DNA of 64,000 bases from Phycisphaerales bacterium (GCA_030149165.1 JASBRY010000009.1:62001-126000); one strand, 5' to 3'. Counted from the first letter of the stretch, positions 8,646 through 17,771 are shown. Notes: a model not told the origin generated them from the letters alone. Translations and numbers: made by a program.

Positions 8646-10319
8646 ATGAGCAGCAACACTACGAGTAGCAAATCATCGGACACGCACCACAAGCCTTTGG
8701 GTTTCAAAGAGACGGCGACGAGTCTGATCATCGCGTTCATGATGGCGTTTATCTTCCGCGGCTTCGTGGTCGAGGGGTTTCAGATCCCTACGGGATCGAT
8801 GGCGCCGACGCTACTTGGGAAGAATGTTCGATTCTCGAGTCCGCACAATGGGTATAACTGGACGACTGGTCCTTGGACGACGACCTCGCCGAGAAGTCGT
8901 GTGCCGGCGCGTGTGCAGGGACCGATCGAGGTGACCGATCCGATGACGGGGCTCGATCAAGCGGAGACGAATCGGAAGTTGTCGAGCGGCGATCGTGTGT
9001 TCGTGCTCAAGTATCTCCCGATGCTGCATGAGCCGGAGCGGTGGGATGTGGTGGTGTTCAAGAATCCAGGTACGCACGAGAACTACATCAAACGATTGGT
9101 CGGGCTTCCGGGCGAGCAGATCGCGTTTGTGGACGGCGATGTGTTTACACGCAGTTACATCGAGGGACAGACGAGTACTGAGGGGTGGGACTCTTGGGCC
9201 GAGGAGAGCTGGAGTGTGGCGCGCAAGAGCGAGCGCATCCAGCGGGTGATGCTGCAGGATGTTTCACATTCAAGGTACGCGCCTGTGGAGGTGACTCCAG
9301 AGTTCCGCTCTCCTTGGGATGGGGTCGGGAGCGGATGGGACGGTGTGCGGACCGATTCGAGCTATACATTCTCTGGATCGGGCGAAGCAAAACTTGTTTG
9401 GAATGGTGTTCGTCCGCTGACGGATCGCAACTCGTACAACCAGATCTTCAAGGGATTTGATTTGTACGCGAAACCTGAGATGCCGATGCAGTCGTCGTCG
9501 AACTACAGACCGTTTTATGTTTCTGATCTTGCGCTGTCGGCGGATATCCAGATGGATGACTCTGCGGTATCCGCGACTCCGATGATCTCAGCGCGAGGTC
9601 ATCAGTTCCGCGGGATTGTGGATCCGGGTGCTGGCGCGGTGCGTGTTGAAATGCGCGAGGATGTTGAGGGCGCTGAGTGGCGTGTGCTCGATTCCGGGAG
9701 CATCAGCACTCGATCGGGTGGGGTGATCGGCGTGGAGTTTTGGCACATCGATCAGGCGCTGTGGTTGTTCGTGGACGGCAAGCTCGTGTGCGGCGGAGCG
9801 GAGAAGGGCGCGTACGACATGACCCCGATCCAGAGGGCATCGGCGGCGACTGGGATGAGTCCTGAGGAGCTGGCGCGTGATCGCGAATCGGGGGATGGAA
9901 TCCGTGCGCCCGGCGTGTTGTCGCGTCCTGGGATTTATCGTCCGGCGCAGGTCGAGTGGTCGTTTGATGGTGGAGGGTTCACGCTGCACAATGTGCGCGT
10001 GCGTCGCGATATTAGCTACAAGAATATGTCGCGCGAGACGGCTCGGATCGGGATCCGAGGGGGGCATCCGAACAACTATCCCACGCTGCACGATGATGAG
10101 TTCTTTATGTGCGGCGACAACTCGGCGCGTTCACAGGATTCTCGTCTTTGGGAGGACGACTCGATTGTGCCTTGGGTGAGCGAGTTGATTGATGATCGCG
10201 CCGGGATGGTCAACGAGGACCTGATCGTGGGTAAGGCGTTTGTGGTCTATTGGCCGAGCATGCTCAAAGAGGGCAAGGCGCCGGCGCCGGACATCGGGCG
10301 CGTGCGCTGGATCTGGTAA
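8646..10319 (+). CDS. lepB: Signal peptidase I, greatly enlarged
   Basis: 557 aa from the ATG at 8646; bacterial LepB is usually 170-330 aa. One transmembrane helix (about residues 24-44) leads into 'IPTGSMAPTLLG', which carries the catalytic Ser (Ser51). 'YIKRLVGLPGE' carries the general-base Lys. The late 'MCGDNSARSQDSRLW' is the conserved GDNS..S.DSR box. Between the Lys box and this last box lies an insertion of about 300 residues not found in typical LepB. All catalytic boxes survive, so the enzyme should cleave signal peptides of the many exported proteins nearby. The role of the insertion is unknown. Confidence 0.9.
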   Translation: MSSNTTSSKSSDTHHKPLGFKETATSLIIAFMMAFIFRGFVVEGFQIPTGSMAPTLLGKNVRFSSPHNGYNWTTGPWTTTSPRSRVPARVQGPIEVTDPMTGLDQAETNRKLSSGDRVFVLKYLPMLHEPERWDVVVFKNPGTHENYIKRLVGLPGEQIAFVDGDVFTRSYIEGQTSTEGWDSWAEESWSVARKSERIQRVMLQDVSHSRYAPVEVTPEFRSPWDGVGSGWDGVRTDSSYTFSGSGEAKLVWNGVRPLTDRNSYNQIFKGFDLYAKPEMPMQSSSNYRPFYVSDLALSADIQMDDSAVSATPMISARGHQFRGIVDPGAGAVRVEMREDVEGAEWRVLDSGSISTRSGGVIGVEFWHIDQALWLFVDGKLVCGGAEKGAYDMTPIQRASAATGMSPEELARDRESGDGIRAPGVLSRPGIYRPAQVEWSFDGGGFTLHNVRVRRDISYKNMSRETARIGIRGGHPNNYPTLHDDEFFMCGDNSARSQDSRLWEDDSIVPWVSELIDDRAGMVNEDLIVGKAFVVYWPSMLKEGKAPAPDIGRVRWIW

Positions 10320-10337
10320 GCCGTTCCTGAACGAGCT

Positions 10338-11288
10338 TTAGGACAAGACGATATCGAGTGATCCCATCACGCCGAGCGTGAGGGAGATGATGCCGTTGAG
10401 TGTGAAGAACGCGATGGGGATCCCGGCTTTGCCTCGCTGAGCGAGGATGATGTGCTCGTAGATGAGCAACAGCGCGGTGAGGATGATCGCGATCAGGAAG
10501 AGTGTTGAGAGTGACGAGGACTGTCTCCAGGTCTGCAGCAGCGCGAGCAGCGCGACGAGGTGGAAGAGGCGAGCGATCCAGATCGCGGACTTCCATCCGA
10601 ACTTTGCGGGGATGGAGTTGAGCTTCGCTTTGCGATCGTGCTCGAGGTCTTGGAGTGCGTAGATGATGTCGAATCCAGCGACCCAGAGCAGGACCATCAT
10701 TGCGAGTGTGAAGACTTCGGGGGTCTCAGGGAGCAGTGAAGGATTAATCGCGATCGCGGCGGCGATGGGAGACGCGGCGAGTGCTCCGCCGAGGAAGAGG
10801 TGACAGAGGAAAGTGAAGCGTTTGGTGAATGAATAGAACCCGATCCATGCGAGGACTGGGATGGCGAGTTGGGTGGGGAGCCAGTTCTCGAAGAAGAATC
10901 CGAATCCGGCGGCGGAGATGACGAACGCGATGGCGCAAGCGCTGAGGAGCAGGAATCCGTCGCGTTTGGAGAGTTGACCTGAGGCGAAGGCGCGGCGCTT
11001 GGTTCGGTCGTTCTCGGCGTCGAGATTCGCATCGGCGACGCGGTTGACGAGCATCGCCCAGGTTCGAGCGAAGACCATGCACAGGATGATGAGGGTGAGC
11101 GTGATCGGGAGGTCGGAGTAGTCGATGGTTCCCGACTCGGTTCTGGGCGCGACGATGAAGGTCGCGAGGATCGCGAAGGGGAGCGCGAACACGGAGTGAG
11201 CGAGTTTGATATCCGCGAGCGCGACGGAGATCCGGCGGGGCCAGCTCAATGTGGGTGCTTGGGTGGTGTTGGTGTTGATCATGCTCAT
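10338..11288 (-). CDS. mqnP: UbiA-family prenyltransferase (MqnP-like)
   Basis: 316 aa with about eight hydrophobic helices. The first Asp-rich prenyl-diphosphate motif is 'NRVADANLDAENDRTKRRAF' and the second is 'DIIYALQDLEHDRK', both standard for UbiA enzymes. They join a polyprenyl chain to an aromatic acceptor in the inner membrane. The MqnP-like label (futalosine menaquinone pathway) rests on the 'YALQDLEHDR' second motif and on planctomycetes generally making menaquinone; ubiquinone-type UbiA cannot be excluded. TACAAT sits 7 nt before the start, suggesting a leaderless transcript. It converges with lepB (18-bp gap). Confidence 0.8.
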   Translation of the reverse strand: MSMINTNTTQAPTLSWPRRISVALADIKLAHSVFALPFAILATFIVAPRTESGTIDYSDLPITLTLIILCMVFARTWAMLVNRVADANLDAENDRTKRRAFASGQLSKRDGFLLLSACAIAFVISAAGFGFFFENWLPTQLAIPVLAWIGFYSFTKRFTFLCHLFLGGALAASPIAAAIAINPSLLPETPEVFTLAMMVLLWVAGFDIIYALQDLEHDRKAKLNSIPAKFGWKSAIWIARLFHLVALLALLQTWRQSSSLSTLFLIAIILTALLLIYEHIILAQRGKAGIPIAFFTLNGIISLTLGVMGSLDIVLS

Positions 11289-11295
11289 CGAGCGG

Positions 11296-11301
11296 ATTGT
11301 A
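11296..11301 (-). promoter_or_regulatory. Candidate -10 element for the UbiA gene
   Basis: On the minus strand TACAAT lies 7 nt before the ATG at 11288, which has no Shine-Dalgarno. Confidence 0.45.
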
Positions 11302-11309
11302 GGGGAGGG

Positions 11310-11633
11310 CTATTTCTGTTTCAGATTTTGGGTCAGATGATCCAGGAGCGCTTGGGTGCTGTCGTACGGGGTGTCTGTAATGAGCAGAATCTTCTCGGGG
11401 TTGGTGTGTCCTGAATGGATCTCGATGGAAGATGCTTTGATCCCAAGCTCTTGAGCGATGAGCGTGCAGATCGCTTTGTTCGCTTTCCCGGCTTCGGGAG
11501 CGGCGGCAATGCGGACTTTGAGACGCTCTCCGAGCATCCCTGCGATCTGGTCACGCGAGGCGCCGGGGACGGCTTTGATTGGCAGGAGGATGTCGCTCAC
11601 GCGTATTGTTTTTTGATGGTCACTGGCACGCAT
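11310..11633 (-). CDS. DUF167/YggU family protein
   Basis: About 107 aa. The core 'IKAVPGASRDQIAGMLGERL' ... 'AAPEAGKANKAICTLIAQEL' is the DUF167 (YggU) signature; the family is a small alpha/beta protein of unknown function. The start is uncertain: the ATG at 11633 overlaps the upstream gene's end by 14 bp, while a GTG at 11600 would give 96 aa beginning just before the conserved domain. It follows the CRTAC1-like gene on the same strand and may be translated by coupling. Confidence 0.8.
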   Translation of the reverse strand: MRASDHQKTIRVSDILLPIKAVPGASRDQIAGMLGERLKVRIAAAPEAGKANKAICTLIAQELGIKASSIEIHSGHTNPEKILLITDTPYDSTQALLDHLTQNLKQK

Positions 11634-13440
11634 TGTTGATCGCGTCGACGAAATCGAGGACATCTTGGAACTCGATGATGCCGTCGTTATTGAAGTCGGC
11701 GCTCGGGTCTTGCGTGCGGTACGCGGTCAGCATTTGGCTCGCATCGAAGTAGTTGAGCCTTGCGTCCTGATTGAGATCGGTTGGGTGGAACGCGTTGACG
11801 GTGATCTCTTGGTTTGCTGGGATGTTGTTGAGGATCGTGATTGAGCCGTCGGCCCACTGGATTTCGAGTTCATCGACTTGGGTCGCGAGTCCGAGTCCGA
11901 TGTGGGTGATGATTTCGGACTGAGACAAATAGGACGCATTGTTGTGCGTTGCATGAAGTTGTGTTTGTCCGTTGACGCTTGCGATGATCTTGGTTCCGTA
12001 TCCGTCGGGTGCGAGGCAAGGGTGTGTGGAAGTATCAAAGCGGATGCGAAGGAAGTTGGTGAACCCATCCTCGATTGCGAGGTCGTTGCGGTAGAAGCGG
12101 ACTGGTCCTTGATTATCAATAAACACGAGGTCGATGTCGCCGTCTTTATCGTGGTCGAGTGAGACGAGTCCTCTGCCGTTGATGTTGAAGAGGAGTCCGG
12201 CTTGGATGGGACGATCTGAGAAGTTGGCGTTGCCATCATTGGACCAGAATCGGGTCGTGGCGTTCGGCCAACCGGGCCAACCATTGGTTGCGATGATGTC
12301 TTGGTCGGTATCGTTATCGAAGTCTGCGGCGACGGTCCCCCAACCCCAGCCATTGTTCTGGACACCACGCGGCGCTGCTTGGTCGAAGAAGATTGGGTCG
12401 CCTTCTTGGTCAATCTGCGAGTTGAGGTAGAGGGTGTTTCCGCGAGCTTCTGTTTCAACATAGATATTCGTTTGGAACCAATCGAGCAGCCCGTCACGGT
12501 TGAAGTCTGCAACGGCAGCCCCCATCCCGTTTTCGTCTTCATTGATGTTCGATTTGTTTGTTGTGGTTCTGAAGGTGGCGCGACCGGATTCATTGACTCC
12601 ATTGTTGACAAAGAGTTCAGAAGTGCGGAAGTCAGCGGTTAGCAGGATCTCTGGGTAGCGATCACCTGTGATATCGATGATGTGTGGAGTGAATCCGCGG
12701 ATGACATCTTGGCGATCCGGAGGTGACATCGATTCATTGGTGATATCAATGAAGGTCGGTGAACCTGTTTGCATGAACTGGTTCTCGAATAGACGGTTGC
12801 CACCGTCGTTAAACTGCCAAGTTGCGACGAAGAGGTCGAGGTCTCCGTCTAGATCAATGTCACCGAACGCTGGGGTCATGCCTGCCGGGACGATGTCCAT
12901 GACAGAGTTGACACCTGACTCTACTGCGATGTTGGTGAAGGTGAAGTTGCCTTCTTTCTCCGGGCCGGAGTTAATCAGTAGTTGGCACATCCCTGGCATG
13001 GGTGCGTTCTGTTCCAAGTTTCCAAAGGTGACAAGGTAGATATCTTGATAGCCGTCATTGTTGACATCGGCGCTTGCAACGCCCATGGAGTGGGTGATCT
13101 CAGCAACACCCCATGCTTGTGCTTGTTCGGTGAAGGTTCCGTCTTGATTATTGATGTAGAGTTGGTTTGGGCTCACCCCAAGTGAAGGGATGAACAGGTC
13201 TGGGTACGAGTCGTTGTTGAAATCAGCGACACAGAGGCCGCCGGTCATTCGGTGATGTTGTCCGGGATAACCCATTCCGGTGACGGATTCCGCAGAAATC
13301 CCAACTTGTGAAGTCGCGAGCGTGTAGTTGGGATCTGATCCGAATGCGTCGTGCGGTGCGCAAGCGAGGAGCAGAGCGAAAGAAGACAGAGCATGCATGC
13401 GATCAGCGCGGAGAGATAGATTCAGAATGGGGAACTTCAT
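11620..13440 (-). CDS. Secreted CRTAC1-like FG-GAP/VCBS repeat protein with variant dockerin tail
   Basis: 606 aa; a start at 13398 (MHALSSF...) also gives a good signal peptide ending 'HDAFGSDP'. The body carries repeated Ca-binding beta-propeller units such as 'DFNNDSYPDLFIPSLG' and 'DLDGDLDLFVATW'. An ASPIC/UnbV-like domain follows ('LRIRFDTS', 'IGLGLATQVDELEIQWADG'). The C-terminus has two dockerin-like Ca loops ('DLNQDARLNYFDASQMLTAY', 'DFNNDGIIEFQDVLDFV') and ends in 'NNACQ'. This tail is diverged from the Gly-x-Cys-Pro tails found elsewhere in the window. It is probably an extracellular Ca-dependent binding protein. Confidence 0.8.
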   Translation of the reverse strand: MKFPILNLSLRADRMHALSSFALLLACAPHDAFGSDPNYTLATSQVGISAESVTGMGYPGQHHRMTGGLCVADFNNDSYPDLFIPSLGVSPNQLYINNQDGTFTEQAQAWGVAEITHSMGVASADVNNDGYQDIYLVTFGNLEQNAPMPGMCQLLINSGPEKEGNFTFTNIAVESGVNSVMDIVPAGMTPAFGDIDLDGDLDLFVATWQFNDGGNRLFENQFMQTGSPTFIDITNESMSPPDRQDVIRGFTPHIIDITGDRYPEILLTADFRTSELFVNNGVNESGRATFRTTTNKSNINEDENGMGAAVADFNRDGLLDWFQTNIYVETEARGNTLYLNSQIDQEGDPIFFDQAAPRGVQNNGWGWGTVAADFDNDTDQDIIATNGWPGWPNATTRFWSNDGNANFSDRPIQAGLLFNINGRGLVSLDHDKDGDIDLVFIDNQGPVRFYRNDLAIEDGFTNFLRIRFDTSTHPCLAPDGYGTKIIASVNGQTQLHATHNNASYLSQSEIITHIGLGLATQVDELEIQWADGSITILNNIPANQEITVNAFHPTDLNQDARLNYFDASQMLTAYRTQDPSADFNNDGIIEFQDVLDFVDAINNACQ

Positions 13441-13511
13441 GTCTATAGGGTGGCTCGCAAACGCATGGTTTCAAGCAATTTGGGTGTGTTTTGGGGTGAA
13501 TTGGGGTGAAA

Positions 13512-14456
13512 TTAGGGACTCTTGGTCGCTTGAGGCTTCTTCTTGCGTGTTTGGGCTCGGTTTGGAGCGATCGCAGTGGAAATTCCTCGTGCACTTCCAA
13601 GTTCGCGGACGGGTCCGATCTGGACGCGTTCCATCGCGGTTTTGGCGTTGTCTTTGGAGTATTCGGTCCCGATGAAGTGCCGGTTCATGGCGGTTGCGAC
13701 CACGGCGGTGGTCCCAGAGCCGAGGAACGGATCGAGGATCGTGTCGCCGGGATTCGAGGTCGAGGCGATGACACGGTGGAGGTAGGTTTCTGGGAGTTGG
13801 TTGTCGTGCTGTGGTCGTCGTTCTTTGTTGTTGCCTTGGATGCGTCCCCAGTATGGGCCGTACCACACATCCATCGGGACGCGGAGTCCGGCGGGCATCC
13901 CGTCGCGCTTGGACTCGGTGCGGGCATCGGCGTAGATGGCGCGCCGATCGGATTCCTCGAGGATCGGGTCGGGGTTCCAGGTGCGGTTGTTGGGGTCTTT
14001 CGCGAAGTAGAGCGCGTGGACCTTGGAGTTGATGAAGCGGGACTTGGTGTTCTGTCCGAAGCGGTAGTGCCAGACGCACCAGTTGATCATTGTGAGCTCG
14101 CGTGACTTGAGATGCACGACGATCTCGGCGGCCCAGTCGTCTGGGATGTTGATCCAGATCGCGCCGGTGGGTTTGAGCGCATCGACACAGAGATCGATCC
14201 AGTCGTGGGTGAACTGGAGATATTCCTCGGCGGACATCGCGCTGTCGTCCCAGACGCGATTGGATTTGGTGTTGGGGGTCTCGTGCTTGTTGTAGTCGCG
14301 GTTCCAGTTGAACGGCGGATCGGCGAAGACGAGGTCGACGGAGTGCTCTTGGACTTCCGGGATCTTGGGGAGTTGCTGTCGGCAGTCACCAACCCAGACG
14401 CGCGCGGTGGCGTTGTTCTTCAGTGTCAGGGATCGGGTTGGCTTGGTCGGGGGCAT
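13512..14456 (-). CDS. Site-specific DNA methyltransferase (beta-class, N6-adenine/N4-cytosine type), apparently orphan
   Basis: 314 aa from the ATG at 14456; the track ORF extends far upstream through antisense noise. The catalytic motif IV 'DLVFADPPFNWNRDYN' comes first and the AdoMet-binding motif I 'ILDPFLGSGTTAVVA' comes near the C-terminus, the order of beta-class enzymes such as HinfI and CcrM. DPPF favours adenine-N6 methylation. A Lys/Arg-rich tail ends the protein. No endonuclease gene adjoins it, so it is probably a solitary methylase. Its promoter (TTGCGC-17-TACACT) lies at the end of the upstream gene, and the transcript would be nearly leaderless. Confidence 0.85.
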   Translation of the reverse strand: MPPTKPTRSLTLKNNATARVWVGDCRQQLPKIPEVQEHSVDLVFADPPFNWNRDYNKHETPNTKSNRVWDDSAMSAEEYLQFTHDWIDLCVDALKPTGAIWINIPDDWAAEIVVHLKSRELTMINWCVWHYRFGQNTKSRFINSKVHALYFAKDPNNRTWNPDPILEESDRRAIYADARTESKRDGMPAGLRVPMDVWYGPYWGRIQGNNKERRPQHDNQLPETYLHRVIASTSNPGDTILDPFLGSGTTAVVATAMNRHFIGTEYSKDNAKTAMERVQIGPVRELGSARGISTAIAPNRAQTRKKKPQATKSP

Positions 14457-14462
14457 GAGTTG

Positions 14463-14491
14463 AGTGTATTTCAGTTGTCGGCGTCGCGCAA
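14463..14491 (-). promoter_or_regulatory. Promoter of the DNA methyltransferase gene
   Basis: On the minus strand TTGCGC and TACACT are separated by exactly 17 bp, and TACACT ends 6 nt before the ATG at 14456. The -35 lies inside the 3' end of the metallopeptidase gene. Confidence 0.5.
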
Positions 14492-15244
14492 GCCCCATGC
14501 GGATTGAATCATGTGGTATCCGTCTGGATCGTGCGCTCTGAGCTGATCGCGTGAGAAGGGGTAGAAGTCGTTGAATCCGAAGTACGCTTCGGTGAGTTCC
14601 GCGAAGTACTCGGTCTCGTTGTTCATCGCGTAGTGGGGGCGCGGCGTTCCTGAGATGTGGTCGACGAGGTCGTAGGTGCCTGATGCTTTGGCTTGCTCGT
14701 AGGGTTTGGTGACGAGGGGATTGTTGTATCCGAGCGTGGCGTGCTGGTATGCGTGTGCGAGCTCGTGAAGGATCATGCTGGGTTGTCCGGTGTTGACCCA
14801 GTTGACAAAGTTGGTGGTGTTGGCGATCTCGACGCCGGTCGCTTTGTCGGTGTTGTGTCCGTTGTCGGCGAGCCATTTGGGATCGGGGTGGTAGCAGGCG
14901 CAGGGGAAGCGGGGGTTGTTGTGCTCGATCCAGATGGTGGTCTGCTGGAGCGTCGCGTGGGTGTTTGGTGGGGTTTGCGCGAGCGTTTGCTTGAGCTGTC
15001 TTCGGAGGAGTTCAAGCGCTGGAGTGGTGGTGTCGGGGTTGTCCATCGCGGCTTGGGAGATGTGTACGGTGAACCCCTCGATGGTTTGGACGGTGTACTG
15101 GTCGGTGGTTTCGTGGACGAAAGGCGTGGGGACTGATTCGAGCGTTGTGTCGATCATTCTGTCGGTCGTTGGCTGGGTGGCGCACGACGCGAGTACAGCG
15201 GGCGCGAGCATGAGGGATCGGGATAGGTGGGTGAGGATGCGCAT
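14471..15244 (-). CDS. HExxH zinc metallopeptidase-like lipoprotein
   Basis: 257 aa. The N-terminus is a lipoprotein signal, with hydrophobic residues then lipobox 'LASC'. A zinc-protease motif 'HELAHAYQH' stands near residue 160, and a downstream 'NETEYFAELTEAYFG' could supply a third zinc ligand Glu in gluzincin manner. The protein probably acts in the periplasm or on the outer membrane. No specific peptidase family is certain. It is divergent from the glycosyltransferase gene, sharing a 31-bp promoter region. Confidence 0.75.
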   Translation of the reverse strand: MRILTHLSRSLMLAPAVLASCATQPTTDRMIDTTLESVPTPFVHETTDQYTVQTIEGFTVHISQAAMDNPDTTTPALELLRRQLKQTLAQTPPNTHATLQQTTIWIEHNNPRFPCACYHPDPKWLADNGHNTDKATGVEIANTTNFVNWVNTGQPSMILHELAHAYQHATLGYNNPLVTKPYEQAKASGTYDLVDHISGTPRPHYAMNNETEYFAELTEAYFGFNDFYPFSRDQLRAHDPDGYHMIQSAWGLRDADN

Positions 15245-15275
15245 GGTGGTGTTTGTGGTGCTAGTCTACTGGATC

Positions 15276-16085
15276 ATGTCGGAAAGCGCAAGACAATCTG
15301 GAGAACAACTCGATCTGAGTGTGATGATTCCGTGTAGGAACAATGTGCGGACGATCGGGCGCGTGCTTGAATCGGTGCGTGGTTTGTGCTCGCAGCTTGT
15401 GGTGATCGATTCGGGATCGACGGACGGGACGCTGGAACTGGTTGAGGCGTGTAGGGAATGGTGTGAGGTCGTTCTGGTGCAGACGCACTGGCGCGGGTTC
15501 GTGCGGACCAAATCTATGGGGCTTGATGCGTGCAATCGCAGGTATGCGCTGTGGCTGGATTCGGATGAGCCGGTGAGCAGTGAGATGGCGGCGTCTGTAC
15601 GACGAGCGGTCGCGGATGGTGTTGATGCGGCGCGGGTTCAGCGCGTTGTGGAGTACAAGGGGAAGCTGCTGATGCACTCGTGGCAACCTGAGTGGCGACT
15701 AAGGCTGGTCAGGATGGATCTGGTACGCGACGGACGAGCACGATTCACAGGGATCGATCCGCATGACTATTTAGAGGTGGACAGGGATGTCCATGTGCGA
15801 GCGCTCGATGGGGTGCTCGTGCATGATTCGTTCGAGACTTTCAGCGAGCACCTTGGGAATCAGCTCCGGCTCTCGCGCACGAGCGCCCAGTCGCTCCACG
15901 CGATGGGCAGGCGCGGGAGTGTGTGGAAGATCATGACCTCCCCGATCGGAGCGTTCTTTAAGCAAGCGATCGTGAAGGGTTCATGGCGCGATGGCTACGC
16001 GGGCTGGCTCGCGGCGACCACGAGCGCGGCAGGGGCGCTGATGAAACACGCGGTGCTGTATGAGTTGGGGCGTACAGAGCAGTGA
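15276..16085 (+). CDS. Family 2 glycosyltransferase (WaaE/KdtX-like)
   Basis: 269 aa from the ATG at 15276; the track start far upstream lies in the antisense of the previous gene. The GT-A fold is shown by 'LSVMIPCRNNVRTIGRVLES', 'VIDSGSTDGTLELVE' and the metal/nucleotide motif 'LWLDSDEPVS'. The C-terminal part ('GSWRDGYAGWLAA') resembles the LPS-core beta-1,4-glucosyltransferase group, where Gly-Trp-x-Gly repeats are common. It probably adds sugar to lipid A core or another envelope glycan. A TAGTCT element 8 nt before the ATG suggests a leaderless transcript. Confidence 0.8.
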   Translation: MSESARQSGEQLDLSVMIPCRNNVRTIGRVLESVRGLCSQLVVIDSGSTDGTLELVEACREWCEVVLVQTHWRGFVRTKSMGLDACNRRYALWLDSDEPVSSEMAASVRRAVADGVDAARVQRVVEYKGKLLMHSWQPEWRLRLVRMDLVRDGRARFTGIDPHDYLEVDRDVHVRALDGVLVHDSFETFSEHLGNQLRLSRTSAQSLHAMGRRGSVWKIMTSPIGAFFKQAIVKGSWRDGYAGWLAATTSAAGALMKHAVLYELGRTEQ

Positions 16086-16217
16086 TCGGTTCCTAAATAT
16101 GAGTCGCCTATCATACTTGCGTGCGTTGGCAAGGTGCTGGCGTGGTTGAAGGTGCCGAGGGTTGGTGTTGACCAGTCTGGTTCGGCGAGCGCCCTGATCG
16201 GGGCAGATAGGTTTTCA

Positions 16218-17741
16218 ATGAGCGACAAGTATCGCGACGGCGGTGGGTCCGGCAAGCGTGGGGGATCGAAGAAGGGCGGCCGAGGGGGTGGTCGCAAGGG
16301 CGGGGGACGAGGCAAACGAGAAAAAGATACACCGGAACCCAAGCGGGTCCGGACGGTCAGCGAACCTGAGGGTGGTTGGTCGGAAGAGTCGTTCCGTCTG
16401 GATATGACCTTCGCGGATCTGGGGTTGGGTGATGACATCCTCAAAGCGATCGATGAGCTTGGGTTCAAGCATCCGACGAAGATCCAGGCGGAACTTGTCC
16501 CACTGGCGCTGACGGAGGTGGACATCCTTGGTCAGGCGAAGACAGGAACAGGGAAAACGGCGAGCTTTGCACTTCCGCTGCTTGAGTTGATCGAGCCGGG
16601 GGATTCGATGAGCGCGATTATTCTGGCGCCGACGCGCGAGCTCGCGGTGCAGATCAAGCAGGACATCGAGGAGCTGGCGCCGCACACGGGATTGAGCGTG
16701 TGCGCGATCTACGGCGGACAGTCGATCAATGTGCAAGCGGATCAGTTGCGCAAGCATCCCGAGATCATTGTGGGGACTCCTGGACGCGTGCTGGACATGA
16801 TCGAGCGTGGGTTCTTGTCGCTTGAGCACATCGAGTTTGCGGTCCTCGACGAGGTGGATCGGATGCTCGACATTGGGTTCCGCGACGACATCCGCAAGAT
16901 TCTTGGGAAGTGTCCGAAGGATCGTCAGACGATTTTCGTGTCCGCGACCTTCACGCCTGAGATTGAGAAGCTGGCGCGCAAGTTCATGCAGGATCCTGTG
17001 AAGCTTGAGGTGTCCGCGGGGGCGCTGACGGTGGATCTGGTCAAGCAGGGGTATGTGACGGTTGAGCCTTGGGATAAGCGGCGGATGCTGGCGCATTTGC
17101 TGACGCACGAGGAGCCGGCGCTGACGATCGTCTTCTGTCGGATGAAGCGGACGGTGGACTCGGTAGTACGGTATCTGGAACGCAAAGAGATCCCAGCGCA
17201 CGCGATCCATGGCGATCTTTCACAGTCTAAACGCAACAATGTGATGAGCAAGTTCCGTTCAGGGGGTCTGGCGGTGCTGGTCGCGAGTGATCTTGCATCG
17301 CGCGGGATTGATGTTGAGGGGATCACGCATGTGGTCAACTACGACCTCCCTGAGGATCCGGATATTTATGTGCATCGCATCGGACGGACCGCACGCGCCG
17401 GACGCAACGGGCACGCGTGGTCGCTCGTAACTCCGGCTCAGGGATCGCTGCTGACAGAAATCGAGATGCTGGTCAACGCGGAGATCCCGAAGATGGACTA
17501 TCCGGACTTCGAACCACGCGAGCGTCCTGAGGACTGGAAGGACGAGCCGACAGGTGGTCGTCCGACTTATGAGGTCAAGGGCGTGAAGAAGGAAGCGAAG
17601 AACCGATTCGCGGAGGAGGCACCTCCTGCGGAGAAGGCTATGAGCGATGCGGAGAAAGCCGCGAAGTTCCCTGGAGGGGTGGTTCCGGCGAAGCGTCCTC
17701 CGCGCGTGATGCGTGGCAAGACGCGGACTCGCGGGCGTTGA
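16218..17741 (+). CDS. DEAD-box family RNA helicase with DEVD motif
   Basis: 507 aa from the ATG at 16218. The N-terminal 45 residues are Gly/Lys/Arg-rich ('GGRGGGRKGGGRGKREK'). The helicase motifs follow in order: Q motif ('FADLGLGDDILKAIDELGF'), 'AKTGTGKT', 'PTRELA', 'DEVD', 'SAT', 'DLASRGIDVEGI' and 'HRIGRTARAGRNG'. The usual DEAD box reads DEVD here, an Ala-to-Val change seen in some active members. The C-terminus is basic. It probably remodels RNA in ribosome assembly or mRNA decay. A bidirectional terminator follows. Confidence 0.9.
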   Translation: MSDKYRDGGGSGKRGGSKKGGRGGGRKGGGRGKREKDTPEPKRVRTVSEPEGGWSEESFRLDMTFADLGLGDDILKAIDELGFKHPTKIQAELVPLALTEVDILGQAKTGTGKTASFALPLLELIEPGDSMSAIILAPTRELAVQIKQDIEELAPHTGLSVCAIYGGQSINVQADQLRKHPEIIVGTPGRVLDMIERGFLSLEHIEFAVLDEVDRMLDIGFRDDIRKILGKCPKDRQTIFVSATFTPEIEKLARKFMQDPVKLEVSAGALTVDLVKQGYVTVEPWDKRRMLAHLLTHEEPALTIVFCRMKRTVDSVVRYLERKEIPAHAIHGDLSQSKRNNVMSKFRSGGLAVLVASDLASRGIDVEGITHVVNYDLPEDPDIYVHRIGRTARAGRNGHAWSLVTPAQGSLLTEIEMLVNAEIPKMDYPDFEPRERPEDWKDEPTGGRPTYEVKGVKKEAKNRFAEEAPPAEKAMSDAEKAAKFPGGVVPAKRPPRVMRGKTRTRGR

Positions 17742-17771
17742 TCTCTGGTTAGGGAGTAGGATCGAGTTATG

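Noticed and set aside
13512-15244. Restriction-modification system
   Set aside because: Only the methyltransferase is present. The neighbour is a lipoprotein peptidase, not an endonuclease.
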